Of a stretch of 64,000 nucleotides of DNA, positions 14,301 to 24,904 are shown in pieces; position 1 is the first letter of the stretch, and each line of letters opens with the position of its first letter. The stretch comes from Lumbricus rubellus. Its lineage: Eukaryota; Annelida; Clitellata; Crassiclitellata; Lumbricidae. The stretch lies in assembly GCA_945859605.1 (NCBI GenBank), contig OX243812.1, positions 44,922,509-44,986,508 on the forward strand, given 5' to 3'. Under the pieces are notes generated by a model. It was not told the DNA's origin. It saw only the letters and a list, made by a program, of their open reading frames with translations, and ran no database searches. The position numbers and the translations under genes are program-made.

Positions 14301-15702
14301 CAGAGGAACATACAAAGCTGGAAGAGAAGCTTTCACTCAAGGGCTTTGTTGAAAAATGCTTTTAGTCAGTAAATCATGAAAAACTGATGGTCTGCTGATG
14401 TTCTTAGTAGTGCTTGAGATGGAAGTACAGACAGATTGAGATCAAAAGTGGAAAAAACCAGTTAGTAATAGAAGTAGTGCTACTGTGTGGACACAATAGC
14501 ATCCAGAAACTATTGAAGGACTCCCTCCTGCTTCTCCACAAATTAAATAACAATACCTAGAAGCAGCTCTAGGTTTTATTGCATTAATGGTCTAATTTCA
14601 TGTGACCAACTGTTGAGCCTAAATGGTGAACAGTTTTGAAGTATGTTATGCTGTAAAACTTCATCAGTGCTTCATTATAGCTAGAACAATTGGGATGGGG
14701 GATTGGGGGGTCTACTTCAACAGCATCGTGATATTACTGTTAATGAGTGTGGCCACGTTGCTTCATTAGAATGGGGAACAGGTCAACATTTAAGAGTAGG
14801 TCACTGACACTGCAATGCCAACTGAGGCCACTGTCAGGCAGGCATATGCCTATGCAACTTCACTTGTCTACTCTGTTTAAACAGCTTCTAAATTGAAGTG
14901 TCATAAACAATTTATGATGGCCTCAACTTTTAAGCACTAAGCCTTTCTGAATTGCTGACACAAAGTTGACCAATTGAAATTTATGTGAGAAATCATCTGC
15001 ATTCTTCAAAGATTTAAACAATCCTCACAGTCTTAGACTGCCCAGTACCCACCCTAAAATGAAGTTTTCATTCTACATAAGCCAAAGCTCAACATTGAAT
15101 CTTCTAATTGCAATTGTAATACAACATTCATAAAGCCACACTTCCAGAAAAACTCATTTGTGGTGCTACCGACCCAAACCAATGAAATTACTGTTACAAA
15201 ATAACACAGACTTAGGTGTCTGCAAAATTGTAGAAGGGACAAACTGAGAGGCTCTGAAAGCTGTAGCTCTCAAGAAAGAGAATTCTAGCTAGTGGCACAA
15301 TTTTTCCAACACATTGCTCCTTTACACATCAAAACCTGCTTGCATTATTCCATACTCTCTCCATTCAACTCCAAAATTGCAATGTGATCAAGCATGCCAA
15401 TTATCCCCATTTCAAGAACCTTCATCCAAGTTTATCTTGTGAAATACGCTATTCACATCAGTGTGTTCTTACATAAAACAGTTTTCAAATCCTCTGACAT
15501 GACACAAGTAACCTTTTCAGAATGAATCAAATTTGTCATCCATGCAATTAAGGTTCCAGTCCATAACGCCTCACCTGATTTTTTCAGACTCCTTGCTTCG
15601 CAGTTCCATGTCTCGTTTGAGTACTTCGAAGATGACATGACGCTCCAATTCCGTAAGATTTTCCAGGTGGAGGTCAGATGGCAAAACCTCTGTTATATTC
15701 AT
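3039..15702 (-). CDS. Synaptotagmin-like / Slac2-type Rab effector (5' portion, five coding exons)
   Basis: Rab effectors of this family bind GTP-loaded Rab27/Rab3-type GTPases on secretory vesicles through an N-terminal RabBD and usually end in C2 domains. Exons read on the minus strand are 15702-15575, 13335-13117, 12654-12518, 11978-11427 and 5399-3039; every junction has GT-AG borders and matching phase. The first exon gives the helix LTELERHVIFEVLKRD. The second gives a finger with four Cys pairs (CPLC, CARC, CDKC, CTLC). The third continues as TRSGSWFYGKI, matching the family pattern RSGAWFFKG. The two large exons are Ser/Asp/Glu-rich and look disordered. About 1,132 residues are covered and no C2 domain is reached, so the 3' end is probably outside the window. 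Slp versus rabphilin or melanophilin subgroup cannot be decided here. Confidence 0.85.
5744..6116. repeat. 17-bp satellite, about 22 copies
   Basis: The unit ATAATCATCTCAATCGC is repeated head to tail with only occasional substitutions (CGC to TGC, AGC or CGT). It lies in the 6-kb intron between exons 4 and 5 of the Slp-like gene. No spacers are present, so this is not a CRISPR-like structure. Confidence 0.95.
6677..7255. mobile_element. piggyBac-like MITE or remnant flanked by TTAA
   Basis: TTAA (6673-6676) precedes CCCTTTCTGTCCC, and GGTATGGAAAGGG precedes TTAA (7256-7259), giving 579 bp with imperfect inverted ends. The TTAA target suggests piggyBac. No transposase motif was recognised in the short frames inside. 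Confidence 0.6.
7260..7959. other. Intronic DNA without recognised features
   Basis: AT-rich intron sequence of the Slp-like gene. Nothing supportable was seen. Confidence 0.5.
7960..9525. repeat. 37-bp satellite, about 42 copies
   Basis: The unit is about 37 bp: GCAATGTAAGCCATCTGTAA then TGCAAGCTATCTGTTTT. Recurrent variants are CTGTCTGTTATGC, CTGTCTGTTTTGC and an insertion reading CATAGATCTG. On the minus strand all three frames of the 37-bp unit lack stops over long stretches, which produces several overlapping apparent proteins of about 70-106 residues. These have no start context or splice logic and are artefacts of the repeat. It is intronic to the Slp-like gene. Confidence 0.95.
9526..11426. 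other. Intronic DNA between the 37-bp satellite and exon 4
   Basis: No gene, RNA or well-bounded element was identified. A polyproline-like CCT run at about 11276-11300 creates a spurious plus-strand frame. Confidence 0.5.
11427..11978 (-). CDS. Slp-like gene, coding exon 4 (disordered linker)
   Basis: The exon has acceptor TTTGTAG and donor GCAG then GTAAGC, both phase 1, giving 184 codons. The sequence is rich in Ser, Glu and Lys (for example STEDMSSEENSLLSSK) and has no recognisable fold. It joins exon 3 as A-G-D-I and exon 5 as A-E-V-S without breaking the frame. In this family such linkers lie between the RabBD and the C2 domains. Confidence 0.75.
12518..12654 (-). CDS. Slp-like gene, coding exon 3 (end of RabBD, basic stretch)
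   Basis: The acceptor is GTTTAG. The exon reads ELKTRSGSWFYGKI, the conserved closing motif of the RabBD that contacts the Rab switch, followed by a very basic run (RRSRRR) that might contact membrane lipids. The donor is GCTG then GTAATC, phase 1. It is too short to appear as a free-standing open frame and was found from phase and motif continuity. Confidence 0.8.
12804..12875. mobile_element. Tiny piggyBac-like MITE flanked by TTAA
   Basis: A 72-bp element begins CCCTTTGCCTGTT and ends AACGGGTAAAGGG. TTAA sits immediately on both sides (12800-12803 and 12876-12879). A TTAA target with CCCTTT ends is typical of piggyBac-derived MITEs. It lies in the intron between exons 2 and 3 of the Slp-like gene. 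Confidence 0.75.
13117..13335 (-). CDS. Slp-like gene, coding exon 2 (FYVE-like zinc finger of the RabBD)
   Basis: The acceptor is TTGTACAAG, with a pyrimidine-rich tract. The exon supplies the end of helix 1 (ILRSEVNDL) and eight cysteines in four CxxC pairs with the conserved W in KWLCTLC, which should bind two zinc ions. It ends CAGAT with donor GTGGGT (phase 2). That joins exon 3 so that CSKQ-I-E aligns residue for residue with the rabphilin order CLEQRE. Overlapping open frames on this strand are shadows. Confidence 0.85.
13441..13815. mobile_element. hAT-type MITE, probable TSD AGCTAGA(C/G)
   Basis: Inverted ends CAGTGGTTCTTAACC and GGTTAAGAAACACTG enclose non-coding DNA with a (TA)n tract at about 13700-13735. 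AGCTAGAC (13433-13440) and AGCTAGAG (13816-13823) agree at seven of eight positions, with two extra bases on the left. It lies in the intron between exons 1 and 2 of the Slp-like gene. Confidence 0.65.
13816..15574. other. Intron 1 of the Slp-like gene, remainder
   Basis: Nothing gene-like was seen. Short open frames here lack splice context or recognisable motifs. Confidence 0.6.
15575..15702 (-). CDS. Slp-like gene, coding exon 1 (start Met, RabBD first helix)
   Basis: The ATG at 15702 opens a frame reading MNITEVLPSDLHLENLTELE, leading into the helix typical of Rab-binding domains (acidic LTE start, then VLKRD and a charged stretch). The exon ends ATCAG with donor GTGAGG, phase 2. The start is chosen because this Met sits about 16 residues before the conserved LTE, as in family members. 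The 5' untranslated region and promoter are not identified. Confidence 0.8.
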
Positions 15703-16014
15703 GATGGTGGAGGGGGAAAGCGCACCAGCGATAGTTTAAAACTCACTCATAAAACTGCTCACGGTGTAACTAGAATCTGCAACCCTCGTTGTTATAATAT
15801 CCTGGAGTCCGAAAGAGGTATGAACACAGAAGGTCTGACATAAAAGTCTTGAAAAGCGTTTCAAACTGCATAGCTTTGCATCCTTAACAGCAAATTGAAC
15901 AAAGTTGCTTCTGTTGAAGTTCACCCATACAGTCAAATCTACAAGAAAAAGTCATTTTGCTTAACTCAGGTTGGCTTGGTAAGACAACATAAAGAGACTG
16001 AAATGAGATATTCA

Positions 16015-16018
<4 letters not shown>

Positions 16019-16080
<62 letters not shown>

Positions 16081-16120
16081 CACACGCACACACACACACG
16101 CACACACACCACACACACAC
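16019..16120. repeat. (AC)n microsatellite
   Basis: About 100 bp of almost uninterrupted AC dinucleotides with a few CG interruptions. It lies upstream of the Slp-like start codon. Poly-Thr-His and Cys-Val frames through it are meaningless. Confidence 0.97.
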
Positions 16121-16786
16121 AAGACCATAAAAAAGTAACACAGAAAACAGTGCCAGAAAGATTTTCATAGGCCCAACAAAAATCTTTCTTCACGTTTTGC
16201 CGCAGAGGTAATTCGTGTCATGAATGCCAGAAATATGTTTCTCAACATAGAGTCGCACCAGAGCAGAAATGGCTCTGAGCAGAAACAGAACAGTCATCGC
16301 CAACACTGCAAAGATAGCTTTGGCAATCAATATGCCAGACTACAAAATGAAGCTCAAGCACAACAAGCAGTTATTACATACAGTAAAAAAACAGAAGCAA
16401 GAAATTGTTTTCATTTTTATTACCACATGCCAATGGTAATGTTGTTGTATTCTGTAGAGAATGTGACAAAATGAACTGATCACATGACTTCATGCTTTCA
16501 TAATTATGATGGACCTTCTTTCTTCATCCAACATTATAGTCGTACTTGTAATCGAGTACAGTATTTATATAGCGCCATTCAAGACCAGAAGTGCTTCTGA
16601 CCTCAGCCAGTGTCGTAACTGTCAACTGGCTAGCATTATTAAAAAACGATAATAAGATGATGATAGCAAATATATAGTCTTATCAGACTTATCTTCATAT
16701 GCATCATTATCATCATCACCATCAAGTGTGCAGACTTGTTTATGCTAAGCAAAGTATTTAATACAAACACCATTTCATATATATTT

Positions 16787-16830
<44 letters not shown>

Positions 16831-16837
16831 CCAAGAT

Positions 16838-17143
16838 CATGGGCGTCCGCAGCGGGGCGCAAGTGCGCCCCCTCCTGGATTTTCACATTATAGTTGCACA
16901 TAAATTTAGATTAGGCCTATTTGGTTGTGATTGTTAGGCTACAACGCGATTTTCAATGTGATTATCGATTCGTTCTAAAATTTGAACCTATATATCATTC
17001 TTTGGGCGCATAACGTATAGGTAGGCTATAGGATTCTCTCGTGGTAATATGGAAATTCAAACTGTCACCCATTAAATTTAGACCATATGACAATTAGTTA
17101 AAAGTTTGCGCCCCCCCTAGAAAAATTCCTGCGGACGCCCATG
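16838..17143. mobile_element. hAT-like MITE, TSD ACCAAGAT
   Basis: Inverted ends CATGGGCGTCCGCAG and CTGCGGACGCCCATG bound 306 bp. ACCAAGAT is duplicated perfectly at 16830-16837 and 17144-17151. The 8-bp duplication points to hAT or a similar superfamily. A (TA)n run precedes it at about 16790-16827. Confidence 0.8.
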
Positions 17144-17151
17144 ACCAAGAT

Positions 17152-18972
17152 AAATAGAGTTTTACTCTATAGAAACAATGGCATAAGCCTACAACAGCAA
17201 ACATGTATGCAGGTACTCATCTGCAATTCTACATACATCGCATACATACGTGAGTGCGAGCCGTAAATAAGAGTAGACTTTGTACAATGCCTAAAAAGCC
17301 AGTTGAGTTGTCGTGTACTTCCTCAGAGAGAGAACTTTTAAAGCCAAACTGACCACAGACAACACGACGATCATCGATCATCAATAGAGCTACATTCACA
17401 AACTGATTGCATTATTCTGTCAGCAATCATGAAAGCCAACAACATACTGCCTCCACAGAGCAACAAATTCCATTTAAATGCCATCACAGCTAAACCTACG
17501 CATAGCAGGGGGAGGAGAAGGAGAGGAGGAGTAGGAGGTGACAGAGGAGGACAAGAAGGAGGAGAAGTAGCCAGCGCATGAGCAGGTGACTGAACACACA
17601 CCTGCTGAATTGCTCTTGAGCTCTGATATAAGTCCAGCTGCAAGATAAAGACAGTCGTTGGATATGCATTAGTTTCTTATTGATCCAAAATGAATTGGGA
17701 CATTCAGCTGTAAACTTCAGCCCACTGATACATATTATTATTATTTATGATTGTCAGTCCTAATGGACAAAATGGCTGAGCAGCTCTTGTGTTTCTAGTT
17801 AAACATAAGTTACACATCTTCTGTTTCATCTGATATTAATTTTTTAAGAGACTACTGTAGATCTATTGGCATTAGTTCAGAGTCAACTGTTTACACCTTC
17901 TGTCTCCGTTTCAGCATTGCGCATTTTGCCTTCTCAGTGGTTCCGTCAGGATATGCTTGAATGTAATTCTTCCATACCTGCAACTTCTGTGGGCTGGGAT
18001 CTGATGTAATCAGTGCTAGAAGACTGTTTCCTTTTCTCAGCTCTACTACACCACTTGCTGCTGCTGCTGCTGCATACATTTAATTCATAAGGTGAATCCA
18101 GTTCCAACACAATCACCATAACAACCAACAGGTGGCCGAAGGCAATTGTATGAACTCAGTCAACAGGTATTTGCATTGCCTGTCAACAACAGTGTTGACG
18201 AAAGTGATTACAATACAGACCACCACTTCTACCATCTACCTCCTGCCATCTACCATCAAGACCTCCTGACCAGTGACCACCCACCAGCGCCACCTAGCAT
18301 AAGAAGCATAAGAAGCATTACAATTCAAGAGTTGTTATTCATTTCACAACATGAACAGAGCACAGCTGGCAACATGTACGGTTAAAAACAATGCGTAAAA
18401 TACCTTGAATAGAAATGGATCCTGCTTAGCTGCCTTTAAATGCTAAACTTTTGCTGGAATGACTGGTCCTGATTAGAAGACACACATGTATAATTATAAT
18501 AAAGTCCGGTCATAAATCTGTCACAGCATGAGCATGTAGGTATGTGGGCGTGCTTGGAGTGCTAATGTAAAATAGAATGTGAATGCACAAGTTTTTCTAT
18601 AGCATCCCTATGACCTTGACCCTGTTTAGTTTTCAATGAATCTATCACATGAGGTCTTTCACCAACACTGCTCACTTCAATGGATGCCATGCTATGCCTA
18701 TAATTATAAGGTCCACATATTCTATAGCTCAAGACTCAAACCTCTTAAACCAGCCAGAATTGGTATGAGGCTGACCCACATCCTGACCAATACTGAGACA
18801 CTTCAGGCATAGTTGTCCAATCACTTCAATCCAGTGCATGATACACTAAACTAACACAAATCTTGTCTGCTTGTGCTGTAATATCACCATAATATTTCTG
18901 AAGAGGCTGAAGAGTTACAACACAACAAGACTGGCTTGAAGAGTATCAGTCAACAGGGATACAATTCAATTG
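17152..18972. other. Intergenic DNA, no supported gene
   Basis: A minus-strand frame at 17371-17643 contains hydrophobic runs, and another at 17891-18079 has an alanine run. Neither has splice sites, family motifs or a credible start, so they are not called. Confidence 0.4.
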
Positions 18973-19206
18973 TGGGGTGCGGTGGTGTGGTGGGTATGTT
19001 CGTCGCCTTGCAGCCGGAAGATTGCAGGTTCGAATACACCTCAAGTCGCCGCGTAGGGGCTTTGGGCAAGTCCTTCACTCACAATTGCTCTGCTCTTCGG
19101 CGTGAAATTCCGATGCAGTGCCCGCGCTGTATTCGGGAGCGCCTCTGAGTAGAAGAGCTTGAAGGGGCGTTATAACAAGTGCACATACAAACAAAAAAAA
19201 TCAAAA
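18973..19206 (+). mobile_element. tRNA-derived SINE
   Basis: The head GGTGCGGTGGTGTGGTGGGT resembles an A box and AGGTTCGAATAC at about 19026 a B box of a polymerase III promoter. The body (GGGCAAGTCCTTCACTC, GGCGTGAAATTCCGATG, GGGGCGTTATAAC) is shared with copies at 59829-60042 and the split copy at about 24061-27431. It ends in an A-rich tail. Confidence 0.85.
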
Positions 19207-20230
19207 TGACTTTGGAGATCTGGTGCTGAAATCAAATTAGACAGTAAGAATGAAACTTTTGGACGTATAACAAGAGTCAACTGAAATTAAATACCTGTAC
19301 ATTTGAAAACTCAAACAGATTGCACTAAAAAATACATGGAATACAAAGTCAGTAATCATGTTGAATGAATACAAGTGCTTTTGCAGTTTATTTTCCATTC
19401 ACCATATTATGCTTTAACTGTGCATAAAGGTGAAGCGTGATTGTTTTATAAAACTGGAGGAACAGTGGACAAGACCATAAGAACATTCCTAAAATGCCCA
19501 AACGAAAGGCTTTCCTAGTGAATAAGCAAACAATTAAGCTCAAAGGCGGTCAGTGTGCACTTGCTAAGCTGAGCAAGCACTTGTAGTGTAGCCTACTGCA
19601 GCTGTGCAGGACCTTAGGGAGGAGCCAACATCACCATTCAGGCATGAAGAAGGAGGAGACAACTCCTTTAAACAAATGTCTGGTGACAAAAGATATTAAT
19701 ATGGCCAAGCACAATGATTAACTAATAAAACACAGTTAGTGCAACTATACCCAGATATCATTGTGTAATTCCAATTTAACTGTCTTGAAGTCTCTCTTGA
19801 AGTTGGGCTATTTAGATTGCAATCAGAATAATTGCAATCTACATAGTAGCACTTCAAGAGAGACTTAAGAGAGAAATTCCAGCCTAACACAATGAAACAA
19901 TAGTCAGCCACACACTTGCAGAAAAAAAAGCAAAGAGAAGTTGAGGAGTTTGTGTCACATTTACTAGGCAACTTATTCCCAAACCAGATGAATTGAGTCT
20001 TTGTAGCATTTAGGTCAATCATTATTGACACCCAATAATGAAGATCAGAAAAAGAGATGATCAATGGAAGAGTCTGAGTTCAGAGATGCTGACATAATAT
20101 GCTGTTCATGTTCAGCAGCTGAACCCCTTCTGAGAAAACATGGAATATAAAATCTAAAAGTCACTGGATTGAGCGTGTCATGTCCACAATGGTATCACAA
20201 TGTCTGAATCAGTGCTTCTAAGAGAAGGAT
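19207..20230. other. Intergenic DNA, no supported gene
   Basis: A local inverted repeat sits at about 19785-19865 (CTCTCTTGAAGT against ACTTCAAGAGAG). The open frame over it (19696-20064, minus) is not convincing. Confidence 0.45.
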
Positions 20231-21143
20231 CAGTGGCGTAGCAAGGTGTTTGGGGGCCCCTGTGCAGGGTTTCGGTGGCAGGCCCCTTGAATGCTTGAGA
20301 ACCCCTCGATTTTAAACAAAAGGCTGTGCAAAAACGCCTGGCTTTTTTTTATATAGACACTGCATATTTCGCACTCGTAATTAATTATATAATTAGCCTA
20401 TCACAATTTTTATTATTTTCTCTCACTCAGGCCTATATTTATAAAACATTTTTAATTTCTTCAGTCTACCAGAGAAAATTGAATTAGAGCTTAAACCAGT
20501 GACACTTTTGAGTGTGTACGCCAAACTTGTAGGCTAGACTTGATTACGTTCGGAATATTCAGAAAGTAAAAAATTGACTCTGACCGCCAGGGGGCCCCTT
20601 ACTGCGGGGGGGCCCTCGTGCACTGCACAGGCTGCACGCCCTATTGCTAGGTTCCACGACAACTGGTTCACAGACAACTGGTTCAACGACAACTCGTCCA
20701 CGGACAATTGGTTCACCGACAACTGGTCCACTGAAATAGAAACCGGATTAACGAGATAGCGCTTGAGAAATGGAAGCTGGATGAAGGTTTTTACAGGTGA
20801 AATAGAAGCTGGATTGATGAAAAACCGCTTAAGAAATGGAAGATGGATCAACTTTTTTTCTCTATCTAAAATAGAAGCTGGATACATGTTGAGACACATG
20901 ATGAAAATCGTCAATTCAGCTTCTACTTAAGCAAGAAAACCATTAGACTTTTTTTCATAAACCCAGCTCCTATTTCGCAAATGAAGAACTTTCATCCAGC
21001 TTCCATTTCTCAAGCGCTTTCTCGTTAATCTGGTTTCTATTTCAGTGGACCAGTTGTCGGTGAACCAATTGTCCGTGGACGAGTTGTCGTTGAACCAGTT
21101 GTCTGTGAACCAGTTGTCGTGACACCCTATTGCTACGCCACTG
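20231..21143. mobile_element. hAT MITE with a long internal hairpin, TSD AGAAGGAT
   Basis: Ends CAGTGGCGTAGC and GCTACGCCACTG bound 913 bp. AGAAGGAT is duplicated exactly on both sides (20223-20230 and 21144-21151). Inside, a second inverted repeat pairs about 20650-20800 with 20990-21120, built from ACAACTGGTTCAC-like and GAAATAGAAGCTGGAT-like units. The RNA would fold into a long stem. No transposase is encoded. Confidence 0.88.
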
Positions 21144-21276
21144 AGAAGGATTAAGTAGGACAGTAGGTAGATTGTGACATGTGCATTTGAGTCAGTTACA
21201 CATTACTAAAGACCTTAAACTAGTTTTGGTGGAATTGTTTTGATATTGTGTTCTTATAGATTAGTATATATAATTA

Positions 21277-21964
21277 TCTATATAAATAAAAATGAAACTT
21301 TGCAATAGTGCGGTCACGATAACGTCGAAAGTAACGCACCGATTCTTTTGAAAATTTACCAAAACCTTCCATTCCAATAGCGGCAGGTCACAACATTTTT
21401 ACCCCACCCCAAAAAAACATCGTTTCCCCAAAAAGGTAAAAATTATCACTTTGCATCACTTTAAATACTGCGGTCACGATCACGCCGCAAGTAACGCGCC
21501 GATTGTTTCGAAAATTTACTAAAACCTTCCATTCCAATAGCACCAGGTCACAACATTTCTTTCCCCGAAAAAAACCCAATCTTTTCCACAAAAAGTGAAC
21601 TTTGCTTTGCAATCCGTTCGACCGCCATTTGCATTTTCAACCATACCGCACGCTTGCACCGAAACACAGTGACAAAACATGAATGAGGTTGCGTCCCGTG
21701 ACGTCATAAGCGAGTCGATAAATAATTCCATTACGAAAAAGGCCTTACCGCTGTCAGTCAGGGACGGTGTGAGGGAGGAAAGGAGCGGAGGTGGAGGGAG
21801 AGGAGGGGGAGGGGAGAGGAAGGGGAGGGGAGGGAGAGGGGCAGGGCGGGAAAGGGGGAGGGGAGGGGAGGGGGAGGAGGAGGGGCAGGGGGAGGGGGAG
21901 GGGGAGAGAGAGGGGGAAGGGGAGGTCTTTTTTGCCACAGCAACGCGTGGTTGGGTACAGCTAG
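21277..21964 (+). mobile_element. Non-autonomous Helitron-like element, copy 1
   Basis: It starts TCTATATAAATAAAAATG after an A and ends GGGTACAGCTAG before a T, with a short stem (CCAC...GTGG) just upstream of the CTAG. These match Helitron end rules (5' TC, 3' hairpin plus CTRR, insertion between A and T). The body has a direct repeat (GCGGTCACGATAACG / GCGGTCACGATCACG) and about 150 bp of nearly pure purine (GGGGAGG). Frames through the purine run are spurious. Confidence 0.75.
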
Positions 21965-22626
21965 TATATATATAAAATTGATTGATATTAATAAAAACTG
22001 ATTTTTATATTCTGCTGTTACAAACAGCATTTTGCAATCAGCATTTTACCCACCAATCAGTATGGCAAATCATCATTTCTCTAATCAGCATTTTACGGTA
22101 GAAACACTTCTGTGCAGTTAAAACTGGTTTAAAAGGCAATAATATTCTCGTCCGATTGGAAGTTATTTAGCATGGAGGATGGGAATGGAAAGAACAGGTT
22201 GTAATTATTCTAAAAATTCCTTTAAAAAGTCCTGATCTAAATGACACTAACAAGTTTTAACTCTAGATCTAAATGAAGTCATAAGTCTACCTTAAGGACA
22301 CTGTACAAGCTAGCACAATAAACAAAGCGGCACAATTAAGGTTTATCAAATCAATAAAATTCAGAAACAGACTAATTGCAAAGAGGGTGGGATAATATCT
22401 GGGGCGAAATCAGAGGAACTTTGACAGAGGGTTAAAGTCCGGGGTTATGTCCCATCCGGTTTATTATACTTAACCTTGACTTCATAGAACACGAGACGAA
22501 GATTCGAATCCCTGGCGATTGTATGAAAACCTAAACGTAGACCTATATTTGTTCCACTGCACGTGCCACTAAAGTAGGCATAGGCCTAGCTAACAATTGA
22601 TAACAACGAAGCTACGACCCTCAGGC

Positions 22627-23413
22627 CGAATATCCGGCAAACCTGGTAATGGCGGTCCCAAATTATAGCATTAAGGAAATCAAGATTTTGTGAAGGCTAT
22701 AAACTTGGCGCGTGGTAAGAGTGCGAAACATTGGATTGGCGCATAGAAACGATGTTGTTTTTTGGAAGCTTACTCCACACTTTTAAAATCACCAGCAGAC
22801 CTCTAGCATCACGAAGGTTTTTTTCTGTTTATGGAGCTATGAACGATAGTTTGGAGTGTAGCGCTTGAGAAATGCATGGGAGCTGGATGAAGACCTTTTA
22901 CAGGTGAAATGTAGGCTGGATTGATGAAAAATGCAAGTGAAATAGAAGTTGGATGGAGGTATTTTTAGATTTGAAATAGAAGCTGGATACAGGTATTTTT
23001 AGATGTGAAATAGAAGCTGGATTGATGAAACAACGCTTTAAAAAAGGAAGGCGAATTAAGTTTTTTATTGATGAGATAGAAGCTGGATTGATGGAAAAAA
23101 CGATCAAGAAATGAAATCTGGATGAATGTTCTTTATTGATGAAATAAAAGCTGGATCATGGTCTTTATATTCATTTTGTGACGGTACCAAAGTGGAACTA
23201 GCAGGGTGTTATTTTCAAGCTAAATATTTGTCTGCATTCCTGTGGAGATATAGTCACAAGTTGCACGTTTTAACTATGGCATATGACGTGTTGCATTGTC
23301 AAATTAATGACAACATGGTCTTCACATTCATTTTCTATGTCAACACAATATTATGTATCGATTTCCTTAATGCTATAATTTGGGACCGCCATTACCAGGT
23401 TTGCCGAATATCC
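22627..23413. mobile_element. Element with about 55-bp inverted repeats
   Basis: The arm at 22627-22681 (GGCAAACCTGGTAATGGCGG, CCCAAATTATAGC) is repeated inverted at about 23360-23413. The interior has degenerate tandem copies of GAAATAGAAGCTGGATTGAT at about 22860-23160. No clear target duplication was found, so the superfamily is unassigned. The plus-strand frame at 23126-23416 reads into the arm and is not a gene. Confidence 0.6.
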
Positions 23414-24060
23414 TAATCTACGCATAGTCCCTATAACAGATAACAGACCACACGACTCTCGTGACAATATGATATTTCGAGTATTTAATATAAGCTGCTT
23501 ATTTAAGAATGTTGTTGTCCGCCGTTACAAACATTAGGCTACTTTTAAGATCTTGAGTAAGGCAGTGCTTTAAAAGATCCGATAACGGCCTACCGATCTT
23601 ATATTATGCTGCTCGATCCTGAGTGAAGTTGAGTCTAAGCGAAGATTACGAGGCGATCGTAGCTTACAATCGACTCAATAATTATTGTTGTCACTGACCA
23701 ACACCAGCTGCTACAGATCACTCGACTCCTCGATCCCACTCTCACCGTCTCACGGGCTGTTCTCTGTTGTTACTACGAAATTTATACGTCATCAACTGAA
23801 CAGCTAACGACCCTAATTTGCATATAGCATGCAAATTGTGCGGTCTATCGCTTTAAGAATGTAGCAAATGATACAAAATTATTATGAGTTTAAGTTATTA
23901 TGGCTAAGGTCACCCATACTGAATACAACTTTAAGTTGACAAAGCGCTGAACGCGTCATGCATATGCGGGGAATAGACTATTATTAATAGGCTAACCCTC
24001 ACGGACAAAATCGTCCCGGACCTAACCCCCACAGTAGAACATAACCCCCCCCCCGGAATA

Positions 24061-24114
24061 ACACATTTGGCATCCGAGTTTCACGCCGAAGCGCTGAGCA
24101 ATTGCGAATGAAGG
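24061..24114 (-). mobile_element. Split tRNA-derived SINE, 3' part
   Basis: GTTTCACGCCGAAGCGCTGA and the following CAATTGCG match the body of the SINE at 59829-60042 on the minus strand. The copy is interrupted at AATGAAGG by the 3.2-kb element and resumes at 27326. Confidence 0.8.
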
Positions 24115-24492
24115 CAGAGCCGGACTAAGCAATGTGGGGGCCCTGTTCGGGAAATTTTTGCGGATTCAGGTACTTGTCGGTTAATTCACCGCCACAGGTT
24201 TCGTCAGCCAACCTTGTCGGTTAGTTCACCGCCACAGTTTGCCGTATATTTACGCACTGCATAATATTATATTTACGCACTGGTTTTTAGTGACGTAATG
24301 TAGCCTAATGGTGACATCCGATCATTAACTTATAGCACATGTTTATTTCTCTTGGACGCCGTCATGAACGCCATGAATTTATTAAGAATTTCGGCTTTAA
24401 ATAGTTCACGATAAACAAAGTAGCGTTGAATTCTTGCAGCAGCATGGCATCCTACATGCTGTGATACAGTGTGCTAACAACCACACAATGGT

Positions 24493-24904
24493 GGGCATAG
24501 TTACAGTAAGCGGGTCCCTATGTTAATGAATGACTGCACTAACCCTATCTCTAACCCTAACCGACACTCACGATGCCTAACCTCACCCCAACCGACCCTT
24601 ACGATGCCTAACCTGATCCTAACCGATCATCACGACCCCTAAACCTGAACAGTGGCGCAACTAGGGGGGTGCTGGGGGGGTGCTTGAGCACCCCCCAGGC
24701 TAAAAAGGTTACCCACGCAATTTTTCCAAATCCGATGAGTTTTTGGTGCGTGGGGGGGGGTATGGGTCATTCGGTCTTTAAGATTACACAATGAAGCAAG
24801 TTCTTTTGGCAATAATAATTCTGAGCACCCCCCTGAAAAATGTTCTGGTTGCGCCCCTGAACCTGAACATAATCAGCATTATAGGGACCCGCTTACTATA
24901 ACAA
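24493..24904. mobile_element. MITE inserted in the Merlin-like gene, TSD CAATGGTG
   Basis: Inverted ends contain GTTACAGTAAGCGGGTCCCT and its near-complement AGGGACCCGCTTACTATAAC. CAATGGTG flanks both sides (about 24485-24492 and 24905-24912). The interior holds degenerate CCTAACC repeats and another complete MITE at 24650-24859. An 8-bp duplication with GGG-type ends could suit Merlin-derived MITEs. Confidence 0.75.
24650..24859. mobile_element. Innermost hAT-like MITE, TSD AACCTGAA
   Basis: The 210-bp element begins CAGTGGCGCAACTAG and ends CTGGTTGCGCCCCTG. AACCTGAA is exactly duplicated at 24642-24649 and 24860-24867. It is the youngest layer of the nest. Confidence 0.85.

Noticed and set aside
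15895..16193. Thr-His and Cys-Val repeat proteins
   Set aside because: They are translations of the (AC)n microsatellite.
17371..17643. Hydrophobic minus-strand frame, possible membrane protein
   Set aside because: Proline/leucine runs come from a GGAGGA tract; there is no plausible start, splice site or family.
18973..19050. A functional tRNA gene
   Set aside because: The A and B boxes belong to a dispersed SINE with a shared non-tRNA body and A-rich tail, so it is not a standalone tRNA.
21679..22030. Gly/Arg-rich and Pro-rich proteins on both strands
   Set aside because: They come from the purine tract of the Helitron-like element.
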